NCBI RefSeq assembly: GCF_030547005.1
Contig: NZ_JAUOPN010000003.1
Span: forward strand, 276,307-340,306
Origin: Maribacter sp. 1_MG-2023
GTDB taxonomy: Bacteria; Bacteroidota; Bacteroidia; Flavobacteriales; Flavobacteriaceae
DNA: 64,000 nucleotides
Direction: 5' to 3'
Part shown: piece after piece, positions 56,295-64,000 of the stretch
Numbering within the stretch: position 1 is the first letter of the stretch
How the letters are laid out: each line of letters begins with the position of its first letter
Translations under genes and position numbers: made by a program
Notes under the pieces: generated by a model
Databases searched by the model: none
What the model was told of the DNA's origin: nothing
The model's input: only the letters and a program-made list of their open reading frames with translations

Positions 56295-56409
56295 ACTTCA
56301 ACAAAACGGTAAATATAGAACTTCTAAGCTATAAAGCCTAGTTAGATAAATTGATAAAAACACATTAAAAGTTAATAAAATGTTAGCTTTTTATCATTTT
56401 GGGAAATGA

Positions 56410-57144
56410 TTAATTTTCCATCTTATCCTGCAAAGCAAAAAAAGCTCTTTTTGAGGCTCTCTCTTCTGCTTTCTTCTTTGAAGTTGCTCTAGCTTTTGCA
56501 ACAACATTACCGCCAATTGAAAGTTTAACGGCAAAATGTTTTAATGGATCATTGCCAGTATCTTCATATACGTCAAAATCGAAAGATTTCTTTTTCTTCT
56601 GACACCATTCGATTACTAAACTCTTATAACTAATGACCCTACCTTCTAGTTGCTCAATATCAACATAGGGTTCTACTACTCTTTTGTAAATAAATTTTTC
56701 GCAATATTTATAACCACGATCAAGGTAAATTGCACCTACTAAAGCTTCAAATACATTACCATGTATATTTTGACCAAAGTGCGATTTAGGTATTCTACTT
56801 TCTACATAATTAATTAAACCCAAATCTTTACCCAGTTCATTTAAATGCTCCCTACTAACAATTTTAGATCGCATTTTAGTAAGGTAACCTTCGTCACCTT
56901 CTGGAACTTCACTGTAAAGATGCTTAGATATTATAGTGCCTAGCATAGAATCACCTAAGAATTCTAGCCGTTCGTAATTCATAGCATTACCCTTTTCATC
57001 TTTTATATTCATTGACCTGTGTAGAAAGGCCTTTTTATAAAAAGATAATGTTTTTGGCTTAAAACCTAAAATCTTGGTTATTCCCAAAAAAAAATCCCCA
57101 TCCTCTTTTGGATGGGAATTAAATAAGTTTGTGGGAAATGACAT
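56410..57144 (-). CDS. rnc: Ribonuclease III
   Basis: A 244-residue RNase III with the catalytic signature NYERLEFLGDSMLG near residue 60, the second acidic site in NVFEALVGAIYLD near 130 and a C-terminal double-stranded RNA-binding domain (about 170-240; DPLKHFAVKLSIGGNVVAKARATSKKKAEE). It cleaves structured RNA. It begins 8 bases after the fabF stop. Confidence 0.95.
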   Translation of the reverse strand: MSFPTNLFNSHPKEDGDFFLGITKILGFKPKTLSFYKKAFLHRSMNIKDEKGNAMNYERLEFLGDSMLGTIISKHLYSEVPEGDEGYLTKMRSKIVSREHLNELGKDLGLINYVESRIPKSHFGQNIHGNVFEALVGAIYLDRGYKYCEKFIYKRVVEPYVDIEQLEGRVISYKSLVIEWCQKKKKSFDFDVYEDTGNDPLKHFAVKLSIGGNVVAKARATSKKKAEERASKRAFFALQDKMEN

Positions 57145-57152
57145 AAAACTAA

Positions 57153-58403
57153 TTAATCAATTTTTTTAAAAACCACACATGCATTGTGCCCACCAAAACC
57201 AAATGTGTTACTCATAGCAACTTTTACATGTCGTTTTTGAGCTTTGTTCAATGTAAGGTTTAAACTAGGATCTATATTCTCATCTACCGTAGTATGGTTA
57301 ATAGTTGGTGGCACTATACCATGTTCCATTGCCAAAATCGATGCAATTGCTTCAATAGCTCCGGCTGCTCCTAATAGGTGACCGGTCATAGACTTGGTAG
57401 AATTTATATTTATATCTTTTGCATGTTCACCAAATACTTTGGTAATTGCCTTAAGCTCTGCAACATCACCTAAAGGTGTAGAAGTACCATGTGTATTAAT
57501 AGCATCTACATCTTCAATTGATAGGCCTGCATCTTTTAAACAGTTTTGCATTACTCTAACTACTCCTACCCCATCTGGGTGTGGTGCAGTCATATGGTAA
57601 GCATCACTTGTCATACCACCACCTGCTACTTCTGCATAAATTTTTGCTCCTCTGGCTACTGCATGCTCATATTCTTCAAGAACTAATGCCCCTGCTCCTT
57701 CACCTAAAACAAAACCATCTCTAGTTGCATCAAAAGGTCTTGAAGCCGTTTCTGGACTATCATTTCTTGTTGATAATGCGTGCATTGCCCCGAAACCACC
57801 CATACCTGCAATAGTTACGGCCGCCTCACTACCACCTGTTACGATGACATCGCAATGACCTAAACGTATATAGTTCAAGGCATCTATCATTGCATTTGCC
57901 GAAGAGGCACATGCTGAAACTGTTGTATAGTTAGGTCCCATAAAACCATGTTTTATAGAAATGTTTCCTGGTGCAATATCTGCAATCATCTTTGGTATAA
58001 AGAATGGATTGAATCTTGGTGTACCATCACCATTAGCAAAATTCATGACTTCGTTCTGAAAAGTTTCCAATCCTCCGATTCCTGCTCCCCAAATAACACC
58101 AACACGAAATTTATCAAGTTTTTCTAAATCCAATTTAGAATCAAGAATAGCTTCGTCAGAAGATACAAGTGCATATTGTGCAAATCTATCTAGCTTACGC
58201 CCTTCTTTTCTTTCAAAGTGATCTTCGGTTTTGTAGTTCTTCAACTCACACGCGAACTTTACTTTGAATTTTTCTGTATCGTAATAAGTAATTGGTGCCG
58301 ATCCACTTTTACCGTTAATCAAGGCATTCCAATACTCTTCAATATTGTTACCAATTGGGGTAAGTGCCCCCAAACCTGTAACTACAACTCGCTTTAACTG
58401 CAT
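57153..58403 (-). CDS. fabF: 3-oxoacyl-ACP synthase II
   Basis: A 416-residue condensing enzyme. The catalytic Cys is in TVSACASSANAM near residue 165, the two His in AINTHGTSTPLGD near 305 and SMTGHLLGAAG near 340. It elongates acyl-ACP with malonyl-ACP in type II fatty acid synthesis and is paired with acpP just upstream. Confidence 0.96.
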   Translation of the reverse strand: MQLKRVVVTGLGALTPIGNNIEEYWNALINGKSGSAPITYYDTEKFKVKFACELKNYKTEDHFERKEGRKLDRFAQYALVSSDEAILDSKLDLEKLDKFRVGVIWGAGIGGLETFQNEVMNFANGDGTPRFNPFFIPKMIADIAPGNISIKHGFMGPNYTTVSACASSANAMIDALNYIRLGHCDVIVTGGSEAAVTIAGMGGFGAMHALSTRNDSPETASRPFDATRDGFVLGEGAGALVLEEYEHAVARGAKIYAEVAGGGMTSDAYHMTAPHPDGVGVVRVMQNCLKDAGLSIEDVDAINTHGTSTPLGDVAELKAITKVFGEHAKDININSTKSMTGHLLGAAGAIEAIASILAMEHGIVPPTINHTTVDENIDPSLNLTLNKAQKRHVKVAMSNTFGFGGHNACVVFKKID

Positions 58404-58442
58404 TTAACTTTTGTTTGTTTAAATCTAAACCAAGCGTAAATT

Positions 58443-58485
58443 AAAAAAAATTATCCATGCGGAGTGTTTACCACATGGATAATTT
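58443..58485 (-). terminator. Terminator-like hairpin between acpP and fabF
   Basis: Read on the minus strand, a 12-base stem AAATTATCCATG / CATGGATAATTT with a 14-base loop is followed by a run of T. It lies 25 bases past the acpP stop and upstream of fabF, so it could reduce read-through and keep acpP transcript more abundant than fabF. Confidence 0.72.
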
Positions 58486-58509
58486 GAATTCTATTTAAGA
58501 AAACATGCT

Positions 58510-58743
58510 TTACTTCGCTTCTTCTATATAGCTGATCGCTTGACCAACAGTTGCGATATTCTCAGCTTGATCGTCTGGAATTTGGATATCAAATTCTTTT
58601 TCGAACTCCATTATCAACTCTACCGTGTCTAATGAATCTGCGCCTAAATCGTTAGTAAAGCTAGCTTCGGTTACCACTTCGTTTTCATCAACTCCTAATT
58701 TATCAACGATGATAGCTTTAACTCTTGATGCAATGTCTGACAT
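58510..58743 (-). CDS. acpP: Acyl carrier protein
   Basis: A 77-residue acidic protein with the phosphopantetheine attachment Ser37 in [14 protein letters not shown]. It carries acyl chains in fatty acid synthesis, directly with FabF, its downstream neighbour. A 233-base divergent interval separates it from purN. Confidence 0.96.
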   Translation of the reverse strand: MSDIASRVKAIIVDKLGVDENEVVTEASFTNDLGADSLDTVELIMEFEKEFDIQIPDDQAENIATVGQAISYIEEAK

Positions 58744-58971
58744 AATAATATTTGTTTTAAAAATTTAAATTGAAGGCAAAAATAAAAAACTTTGGTTTAA
58801 TTACACTAATTGTCGTTAAAATGTATGGTAATTTAATAAAATTAAATACATGTGCTGTAATTTTACCACATTAATATTTTGTTTCGGTAACGTTGATAAA
58901 AGGTATTGAAAAGTAGTGAGGTAATTAGAACTGTAAATGATAATCGTTTTTTTCTAAATTCTGACAAGCTT

Positions 58972-58979
58972 TAAATTTG
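58972..58979 (+). promoter_or_regulatory. -7 promoter element of purN
   Basis: TAAATTTG matches TAnnTTTG. It overlaps the first codons of the long frame opening at 58977, which supports the later start at 59034. Confidence 0.45.
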
Positions 58980-59033
58980 TTTTATTTGCAGAACTTTAAT
59001 TTTATTGTTCGCTCTCTTAAAAGACCATTTGTA

Positions 59034-59609
59034 TTGAAAACCAAAAAAATTATTCTTTTTGCCTCAGGTTCTGGATCTAATGTTGAAAACATTGCCAACT
59101 ATTTTAAACTCCGCAAAGATGTTACTATATGCTGTGTATTAACTAACAAAAGCGATGCCAAAGTCATAGAACGGTGCAATAGACTTGAAATAAACGCTTT
59201 GTTCTTTAACCGCCAAGCGTTTTCTAAAAGTGACTTTATTTTAAATATGATGCAGTCGCTAGAGCCAGACCTTATAGTATTAGCTGGGTTTTTATGGAAA
59301 ATACCAGAAGCTATTACGAATGCATTTCCAAAGCAAATCATAAATATTCATCCTGCATTATTACCAAAGTATGGTGGCAGAGGCATGTATGGCATGAACG
59401 TTCATAATGCCGTTAAGGAACAAAAAGAGACCGAAACTGGCATTACCATACATTATGTAAATGCACAATACGATGAAGGCGCAATCATTAAACAAGCAAA
59501 AGCATCTATAGCTATTACCGATACTGCCGAAGATATTGCATCTAAAGTACACCAATTAGAATATGAGTATTTCCCTAAAGTTATTGACGAAATTTTATCG
59601 AAACAGTAA
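59034..59609 (+). CDS. purN: Phosphoribosylglycinamide formyltransferase
   Basis: About 191 residues from TTG 59034 (LKTKKIILFASGSGSNVENI); an upstream extension to 58977 is possible but it contains the promoter element. It shows the phosphoribosyl loop ASGSGSNVENI near residue 10, the catalytic region IINIHPALLPKYGGRGMYG near 100 and the Asp in HYVNAQYDEGAII near 140. It formylates GAR with 10-formyl-THF in purine synthesis. The stop overlaps the RNase H start (TAATG). Confidence 0.93.
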   Translation: MKTKKIILFASGSGSNVENIANYFKLRKDVTICCVLTNKSDAKVIERCNRLEINALFFNRQAFSKSDFILNMMQSLEPDLIVLAGFLWKIPEAITNAFPKQIINIHPALLPKYGGRGMYGMNVHNAVKEQKETETGITIHYVNAQYDEGAIIKQAKASIAITDTAEDIASKVHQLEYEYFPKVIDEILSKQ

Positions 59610-60244
59610 TGGCTAAAAAAGGAAAATTCTATGTGGTTTGGAAAGGCAAAAAGCCAGGTATTTTCGATTCTTGGAAGGAATGCAAAAAATCTATTGCAAA
59701 CTATGCCGGTGCAGAATACAAATCTTTTGAATCTTTTGATGTCGCCAAAAAAGCCTACAATGGTAATTATGCCGATTTCAAAGGAAAGAAAAAAACAGCT
59801 TCTACCTTATCTAAAGAAGAACTGGTAAAAATAGGTTTACCAAATTATCATTCTATTTCTGTTGATGCAGCTTCTAGTGGAAATCCCGGAGTTATGGAAT
59901 ACCAAGGTGTAGATACTAAAACGGGTAAAAAATTATTTAAACAAGGTCCTTTTCCGCAAGGGACCAATAATATTGGGGAGTTTTTAGCTCTGGTTCACGG
60001 ACTAGCATTTTTGAAAGAGCGTAATAGTGATCGTATCATCTATACAGATTCTAGAACTGCCATGAGTTGGGTACGAAAAAAGAAATGCAATACTAAACTA
60101 ACAGCATCTGCCAAAAACAAAAACCTTTTTGAACTTATAGCGAGAGCAGAAGACTGGTTAAAGAAAAATAAATACACTACAGTTATCGTAAAATGGGAAA
60201 CGAAGGCTTGGGGAGAAATTCCTGCTGATTTTGGTAGGAAATAA
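59609..60244 (+). CDS. Ribonuclease HI with viroplasmin-like N-terminal domain
   Basis: A 211-residue protein: an N-terminal caulimovirus viroplasmin-type RNA:DNA-binding domain (residues 1-55; FYVVWKGKKPGIFDSW, ANYAGAEYKSFESFDVAKKAY), a linker, and an RNase H domain (about 80-210) with catalytic Asp in SVDAASSGNPG, Glu in NNIGEFLALVHG and Asp in IIYTDSRTAMSW. It degrades the RNA of RNA:DNA hybrids. Coupled to purN by a TAATG overlap. Confidence 0.92.
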   Translation: MAKKGKFYVVWKGKKPGIFDSWKECKKSIANYAGAEYKSFESFDVAKKAYNGNYADFKGKKKTASTLSKEELVKIGLPNYHSISVDAASSGNPGVMEYQGVDTKTGKKLFKQGPFPQGTNNIGEFLALVHGLAFLKERNSDRIIYTDSRTAMSWVRKKKCNTKLTASAKNKNLFELIARAEDWLKKNKYTTVIVKWETKAWGEIPADFGRK

Positions 60245-60328
60245 TTTGCATTTTATATCAACAATTCGCCTTTGATAACTATTACAATTTGTATTTGAAA
60301 AACCATTTTAATTAGCCCCTCAAAATCG

Positions 60329-60336
60329 TATATTTG
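60329..60336 (+). promoter_or_regulatory. -7 promoter element of the PfkB gene at 60.4 kb
   Basis: TATATTTG matches TAnnTTTG, 24 bases before the start codon. A TTTT at 60306-60309 fits a -33 element at 19-base spacing. Confidence 0.45.
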
Positions 60337-60358
60337 CAGCTTAAATTTTTACAATTTT

Positions 60359-61285
60359 ATGGGCAAGCTTTTAATAGTAGGTACTGTCGCTTTTGACGCC
60401 ATTGAAACTCCTTTTGGCAAAACAGATAAAATTTTGGGCGGCGCAGCTACCTATATTGGATTAGCAGCATCTCAATTCGAGGTTGATTCAGCCATTATAT
60501 CTATAGTTGGTGATGATTTACCACAAGAATATCTAGACCTTTTAACCGATAGAGGTATTGACATTTCTGCATTAGAAATTGTAAAAGGCGGCAAGACGTT
60601 CTTCTGGAAAGGCAAATACCATAACGATTTAAATTCTAGAGATACGTTAGCTACAGAACTAAACACTTTAGAACACTTCAACCCCGTTGTGCCTGAAAAT
60701 TACAATGATGCCGATGTAGTAATGCTAGGCAATCTTCACCCAATTGTACAATTAGGCGTCATCAACCAAATGAAAAAACGACCGAAATTAATCATATTGG
60801 ACACCATGAATTTTTGGATGGACAATGCGCTTAATGATTTAATGGAAGTAATTAAACATATAGATGTATTAACTATTAACGATGAGGAAGCCAGACAATT
60901 GACTGGTGAATACTCTTTGGTGAAAGCTGCGCAAAAGATTTTTACCATGGGTCCTAAATATGTGGTTATCAAAAAAGGGGAACATGGGGCTTTATTATTT
61001 AATGACGACCAAATCTTCTTTGCACCGGCATTACCTTTAGAAGAAGTATTTGATCCTACAGGCGCTGGTGATACATTTGCCGGTGGCTTTTCAGGATATC
61101 TGGCAGCAACCAATGACAGCTCTTTTGAAAATATGAAAAAAGCTATCATTCATGGATCTAACTTAGCTTCTTTCAGTGTTGAGAAATTTGGAACAGAAAG
61201 AATGATTGATTTAGATCGTAAAGAAATTAGAGAGAGACTGCATCAGTTTAAAAGACTGACTCAGTTTGATATAGAATTACAATAA
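60359..61285 (+). CDS. PfkB-family sugar/nucleoside kinase
   Basis: A 308-residue ribokinase-fold kinase with the start MGKLLIVGTVAFDAIETPFG, an N-terminal GGAATYIGLAASQF (near residue 30), and the catalytic motif DPTGAGDTFAGG near 235. The substrate is unknown; the flank of purN and purF fits a nucleoside or ribose-type substrate, which is a guess from context. Ends before a hairpin terminator. Confidence 0.88.
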   Translation: MGKLLIVGTVAFDAIETPFGKTDKILGGAATYIGLAASQFEVDSAIISIVGDDLPQEYLDLLTDRGIDISALEIVKGGKTFFWKGKYHNDLNSRDTLATELNTLEHFNPVVPENYNDADVVMLGNLHPIVQLGVINQMKKRPKLIILDTMNFWMDNALNDLMEVIKHIDVLTINDEEARQLTGEYSLVKAAQKIFTMGPKYVVIKKGEHGALLFNDDQIFFAPALPLEEVFDPTGAGDTFAGGFSGYLAATNDSSFENMKKAIIHGSNLASFSVEKFGTERMIDLDRKEIRERLHQFKRLTQFDIELQ

Positions 61286-61291
61286 TCCCCT

Positions 61292-61317
61292 AGCCTCAAA
61301 TTTTTTGGGGCTTTTTT
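61292..61317 (+). terminator. Terminator after the PfkB gene
   Basis: A 9-base stem AGCCTCAAA / TTTGGGGCT (one G-U pair), 3-base loop and a T run. It separates the kinase from purF 14 bases downstream. Confidence 0.8.
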
Positions 61318-61330
61318 AATACCAAAAACA

Positions 61331-63229
61331 ATGAGTGACGCAATTAAGCATGAGTGTGGTATTTCTGTAATACGGTTATTAAAACCCTTAGAGTATTACA
61401 AGGAAAAGTATGGAACAGCATTTTATGGTGTAAATAAGATGTATCTAATGATGGAAAAACAGCACAATCGTGGTCAAGATGGTGCAGGTTTTGCCAGTAT
61501 AAAATTAGATGTGGAAGCAGGGGAACGTTATATGAGCCGTGTTCGTTCATGCCAACAACAACCTATACAAGATATTTTTGCCCAAATTAACGATCGTATT
61601 AATTCTGAGCTTAAAGAGCATCCGGAGTATGAAGATGATGTTGCTTTGCAAAAAAAACACATACCTTATATAGGAGAATTACTTTTAGGCCATGTGCGTT
61701 ACGGTACTTTTGGTAAAAATAGCATTGAAAGTGTTCACCCATTTTTAAGACAAAACAATTGGATGCACCGTAACCTTATTGTCGCAGGTAACTTCAATAT
61801 GACCAATGTTCATGAACTGTTCGATAATTTAATTCAGCTAGGGCAACACCCAAAAGAAATGGCTGATACGGTAACCGTAATGGAAAAGATAGGTCATTTT
61901 CTAGATGATGCAGTTGCTAAATTATACAAGCAAATTAAAAAAGAAGGTTACACCAAACAAGAAGCTTCCCCACTTATAGCCGAACGTTTAAAGGTGTACA
62001 AAATATTAAGAAGGGCTGCCAAAAATTTTGATGGTGGTTATGCGATGGCCGGTTTACTTGGTCATGGTGATGCTTTTGTACTAAGAGACCCAAGCGGTAT
62101 TAGACCCGCATACTACTATAGAGATGACGAAGTTGTCGTAGTAGCATCAGAAAGGCCGGCAATACAAACGGTATTCAATGTACCTTACGAAGAGGTGAAA
62201 GAATTGGATCCAGGTGCTGCTATCATTATTAAAAAGAATGGCACAAGCGATATTAAACAAATACTAGAACCTAAAGAGCGAAAGGCATGTTCTTTTGAAC
62301 GTATCTATTTCTCTAGAGGTAGCGATAAAGAAATTTACCAAGAGCGTAAAGCTTTGGGTAAGTTGGTATTCCCTCAAATATTAGAATCTATCAACGAGGA
62401 TATTAAAAATACCGTTTTCTCATACATACCAAATACAGCCGAAACTTCTTTCTACGGAATGGTTAAGGAAGCTCAAAATTACCTGAACAAGAAAAAGGAA
62501 GAGCAAATACTAGCTTTAGGCACAGGTATTACAGGTGAACAACTACATGAGATATTAGATGTACGCCCTAGAATAGAGAAAGTTGCCATTAAAGATGCGA
62601 AACTTAGAACATTCATTACTCAAGATAGCAGTAGAGATGATCTTGTAGCACACGTCTATGACATTTCTTATGGATCAGTTAAAAAAGGTGATAATCTAGT
62701 TATTATAGATGATAGTATTGTTCGAGGTACTACGCTTAAAAAGAGTATTCTTAGAATATTAGATAGATTATCTCCTGAGAAAATTATCGTAGTGTCTTCT
62801 GCACCGCAAATTAGATACCCAGATTGTTATGGTATTGACATGGCAAAACTAGAAGATTTTATAGCCTTCAAAGCAGCTTTAGCTTTACACGAAGACAATA
62901 ACTCTATGCATATCGTAGAAGATATTTACAAAAAGTGCTTGACACAGGTCGATAGTCATGATAACGACGTAATTAATTACGTTAAAGAATTCTATGCTCC
63001 TTTTACAGCGAAACAAATTTCAAAGAAAACAGGAGAGCTGCTTAGTCCTGAGGGAATAAACGCTGAAGTTTCTATAATTTACCAAACCATTGAAAACCTA
63101 CATGAGGCTTGCCCTAAAAACCTAGGCGATTGGTATTTTACAGGTAACTATCCAACACCAGGTGGAAATAGAGTAGTAAATAAGGCTTTTATAAACTTTT
63201 ATGAAGGCAACAACGAACGCGCATATTAA
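61331..63229 (+). CDS. purF: Amidophosphoribosyltransferase (class II glutamine amidotransferase type), long form
   Basis: A 632-residue protein. The N-terminal glutamine amidotransferase domain has the catalytic Cys9 in HECGIS, with N-terminal residues probably removed, then RGQDGAGFAS near 48 and LLGHVRYGTFG near 118. The C-terminal phosphoribosyltransferase domain has the PRPP motif VIIDDSIVRGTTLKK near 460. It forms 5-phosphoribosylamine, the first committed step in purine synthesis. At 632 residues it is longer than E. coli PurF (about 505). Confidence 0.88.
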   Translation: MSDAIKHECGISVIRLLKPLEYYKEKYGTAFYGVNKMYLMMEKQHNRGQDGAGFASIKLDVEAGERYMSRVRSCQQQPIQDIFAQINDRINSELKEHPEYEDDVALQKKHIPYIGELLLGHVRYGTFGKNSIESVHPFLRQNNWMHRNLIVAGNFNMTNVHELFDNLIQLGQHPKEMADTVTVMEKIGHFLDDAVAKLYKQIKKEGYTKQEASPLIAERLKVYKILRRAAKNFDGGYAMAGLLGHGDAFVLRDPSGIRPAYYYRDDEVVVVASERPAIQTVFNVPYEEVKELDPGAAIIIKKNGTSDIKQILEPKERKACSFERIYFSRGSDKEIYQERKALGKLVFPQILESINEDIKNTVFSYIPNTAETSFYGMVKEAQNYLNKKKEEQILALGTGITGEQLHEILDVRPRIEKVAIKDAKLRTFITQDSSRDDLVAHVYDISYGSVKKGDNLVIIDDSIVRGTTLKKSILRILDRLSPEKIIVVSSAPQIRYPDCYGIDMAKLEDFIAFKAALALHEDNNSMHIVEDIYKKCLTQVDSHDNDVINYVKEFYAPFTAKQISKKTGELLSPEGINAEVSIIYQTIENLHEACPKNLGDWYFTGNYPTPGGNRVVNKAFINFYEGNNERAY

Positions 63230-63236
63230 ATAATAT

Positions 63237-63273
63237 ATCGATGAAATGCACTCTATTTATGTATTTCATCGAT
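63237..63273. repeat. Inverted repeat after purF
   Basis: ATCGATGAAAT pairs perfectly with ATTTCATCGAT around a 15-base loop, 7 bases after the purF stop codon. There is no following T run, so it is either a weak terminator or a processing site between purF and the RNA array. Confidence 0.7.
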
Positions 63274-63334
63274 GAATAAAGTATTTTAACGACTGAATGG
63301 TCGATTTGACTTAACCAGCTTTACTTTTAGAGCT

Positions 63335-63406
63335 ACCATAGCATAAGTAGGTTAAGTTCATGGTAAGATTTGGGGCAAAAAAGGTGGAGGTTTCTCCACC
63401 TTTTTT
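63335..63406 (+). ncRNA. Candidate small RNA, copy 1 of 4
   Basis: A 41-base core beginning ACCATAGCATAAG and ending AAGATTTGGGG, identical in all four copies, is followed by CAAAAAA and the hairpin GGTGGAG-GTTT-CTCCACC with a T run. The hairpin differs in sequence from copies 2-4 but has the same place and shape, which indicates selection for the structure. Upstream, TACTTTTA (63322-63329) resembles a -7 element. No protein reading is conserved. Predicted transcript about 70 nt. It could be a cis or trans acting RNA; no target is known. Confidence 0.7.
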
Positions 63407-63531
63407 ATGTACTAATATTTCGGACACTACAACTTTGTAATCCGTTTCTTCACAACGCTCTTTTTAACGTAATTACGAGACTTTCAGCCAATACCTTTTA
63501 CAATCATTAACAAGCCTATTACATTTACAGA

Positions 63532-63605
63532 ACCATAGCATAAGTAGGTTAAGTTCATGGTAAGATTTGGGGAAAAAGACGGAGCAATGCTCCGTCTTTT
63601 TATTT
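63532..63605 (+). ncRNA. Candidate small RNA, copy 2 of 4
   Basis: The same 41-base core is followed by AAAAA and the hairpin GACGGAGC-AAT-GCTCCGTC with TTTTT. Upstream TACATTTA at 63520-63527 is a near match to TAnnTTTG, placing the start at about the first bases of the core. The core starts 197 bases after copy 1. Confidence 0.75.
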
Positions 63606-63733
63606 TACAGCCATTTCTAACTTCACAACCACACAAAATCTTCTTAAACTTTCAATTCTAGCATTACAACTTAAGTTTGTGACGTACAACGAATAGCTTT
63701 TTATAAAAGCCCATATGCATATACATTTACAGA

Positions 63734-63802
63734 ACCATAGCATAAGTAGGTTAAGTTCATGGTAAGATTTGGGGAAAAGACGGAGCAATGCTCCGTCTTT
63801 TT
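63734..63802 (+). ncRNA. Candidate small RNA, copy 3 of 4
   Basis: The same core and hairpin as copy 2, with one A fewer before the stem (AAAA). Upstream TACATTTA (63722-63729) and TTTT (63699-63702) lie 19 bases apart, the Bacteroidota promoter spacing. The core starts 202 bases after copy 2. Confidence 0.75.
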
Positions 63803-63932
63803 ATTTTACATCCATTTCTAACTTCATAACCACAAAATCTTCCTAAATTTTTAATTCTAGTAGTACAACCTAAGTTTGTGACGTACAACGAATAGCTTTT
63901 TATAAAAGCCCGTATGCCTATATATTTACAGA

Positions 63933-64000
63933 ACCATAGCATAAGTAGGTTAAGTTCATGGTAAGATTTGGGGAAAAGACGGAGCAATGCTCCGTCTTTT
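63933..64000 (+). ncRNA. Candidate small RNA, copy 4 of 4 (cut by the window edge)
   Basis: The same core and hairpin; the T run reaches the last base. TATATTTA (63921-63928) with TTTT (63898-63901) repeats the promoter layout of copy 3 at the same 19-base spacing. The core starts 199 bases after copy 3. Further copies may follow outside the window. Confidence 0.72.

Larger units (their letters stand above)
63520..64000. repeat. Tandem repeat of about 200 bases (three well-conserved units)
   Basis: From copy 2 onward the spacers are also alike (GTTTGTGACGTACAACGAAT and the TTTTTATAAAAGCCC segment occur in both 2-3 and 3-4 spacers), so the whole 200-base unit, promoter included, was duplicated. 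The spacer between copies 1 and 2 is much more diverged, so copy 1 is the oldest unit. Confidence 0.9.

Noticed and set aside
63541..63600. Short plus-strand reading frame beginning ATGGTAAGATTTGGGG in each array copy
   Set aside because: The length of the A run before the hairpin differs between copies 2 and 3, so the frame is not kept; a coding role is unlikely.
63600..63987. Two minus-strand ORFs (63600-63788, 63757-63987) with nearly identical N-termini, looking like paralogous small proteins
   Set aside because: They are the reverse complement of the tandem RNA repeat; the similarity comes from DNA duplication across the spacer, and the frames change length between copies.

Overview
The window is AT-rich chromosomal DNA from a member of the Bacteroidota, most probably a marine Flavobacteriaceae (Maribacter/Zobellia/Cellulophaga-like). 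This is inferred from an IPExxxVDY-family protein next to rnc and pyk, a MoxR-DUF58-BatABCDE aerotolerance operon, lipoprotein signals with an S-C lipobox, little Shine-Dalgarno sequence, and repeated matches to the Bacteroidota -7 promoter element TAnnTTTG. I saw no rRNA, tRNA, CRISPR array, insertion sequence or prophage.

Layout. 1-8.4 kb: the end of a c-type cytochrome gene, thiol-redox genes (DsbA-like, thioredoxin), a lactonase-like lipoprotein, a SulP transporter, a phytanoyl-CoA-dioxygenase-like enzyme divergent from an AraC regulator, a frameshifted DUF421 gene and an unknown lipoprotein. 8.5-13.6 kb: glycerol/glycerol-3-phosphate metabolism (gpsA, glpD, glpK), then a monooxygenase-fold gene with an internal stop codon. 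13.6-18.3 kb: CvpA, two tandem CAP-domain lipoproteins, 3-hydroxyanthranilate dioxygenase and an ALDH7-type dehydrogenase. 18.3-24.6 kb: a 580-base intergenic region with a 15-base direct repeat, an OmpA-like protein, a membrane-anchored HhH protein, an acyl-ACP desaturase, and a phosphatase/zinc-ribbon/SPFH operon. 24.7-30.8 kb: fructokinase plus amylosucrase (sucrose to glucan and fructose-6-phosphate), an AlbA_2-type protein with a 7-base tandem repeat just upstream, an SDR and an aldo/keto reductase. 31-40.1 kb: the Bat operon. 40.1-44.5 kb: a SulP transporter with carbonic anhydrase, then pheS. 44.7-51.6 kb: an RND efflux operon led by a GbsR/MarR-type repressor with two matching operator candidates and trailed by a dead tetR. 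51.6-58.8 kb: CYTH protein, dinB, a remnant of a second efflux outer-membrane gene, a PAS protein, and the acpP-fabF-rnc-IPExxxVDY-pyk group. 59-63.2 kb: purN, RNase HI, a PfkB kinase and purF.

The most striking element is at the right edge (63.3-64.0 kb and beyond). Four head-to-tail copies, about 200 bases apart, carry an identical 41-base core followed by a strong terminator hairpin. The hairpin of copy 1 differs in sequence from the other three but keeps the same structure. This looks like a tandem array of roughly 70-nt small RNA genes, each with its own promoter-like element and terminator, and it continues past the window.

Four genes are visibly broken (DUF421, the ABM-fold gene, tetR, an OMF remnant). 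The tetR and OMF cases point to decay of efflux-related genes; single-base lesions in the others could also be sequencing errors.
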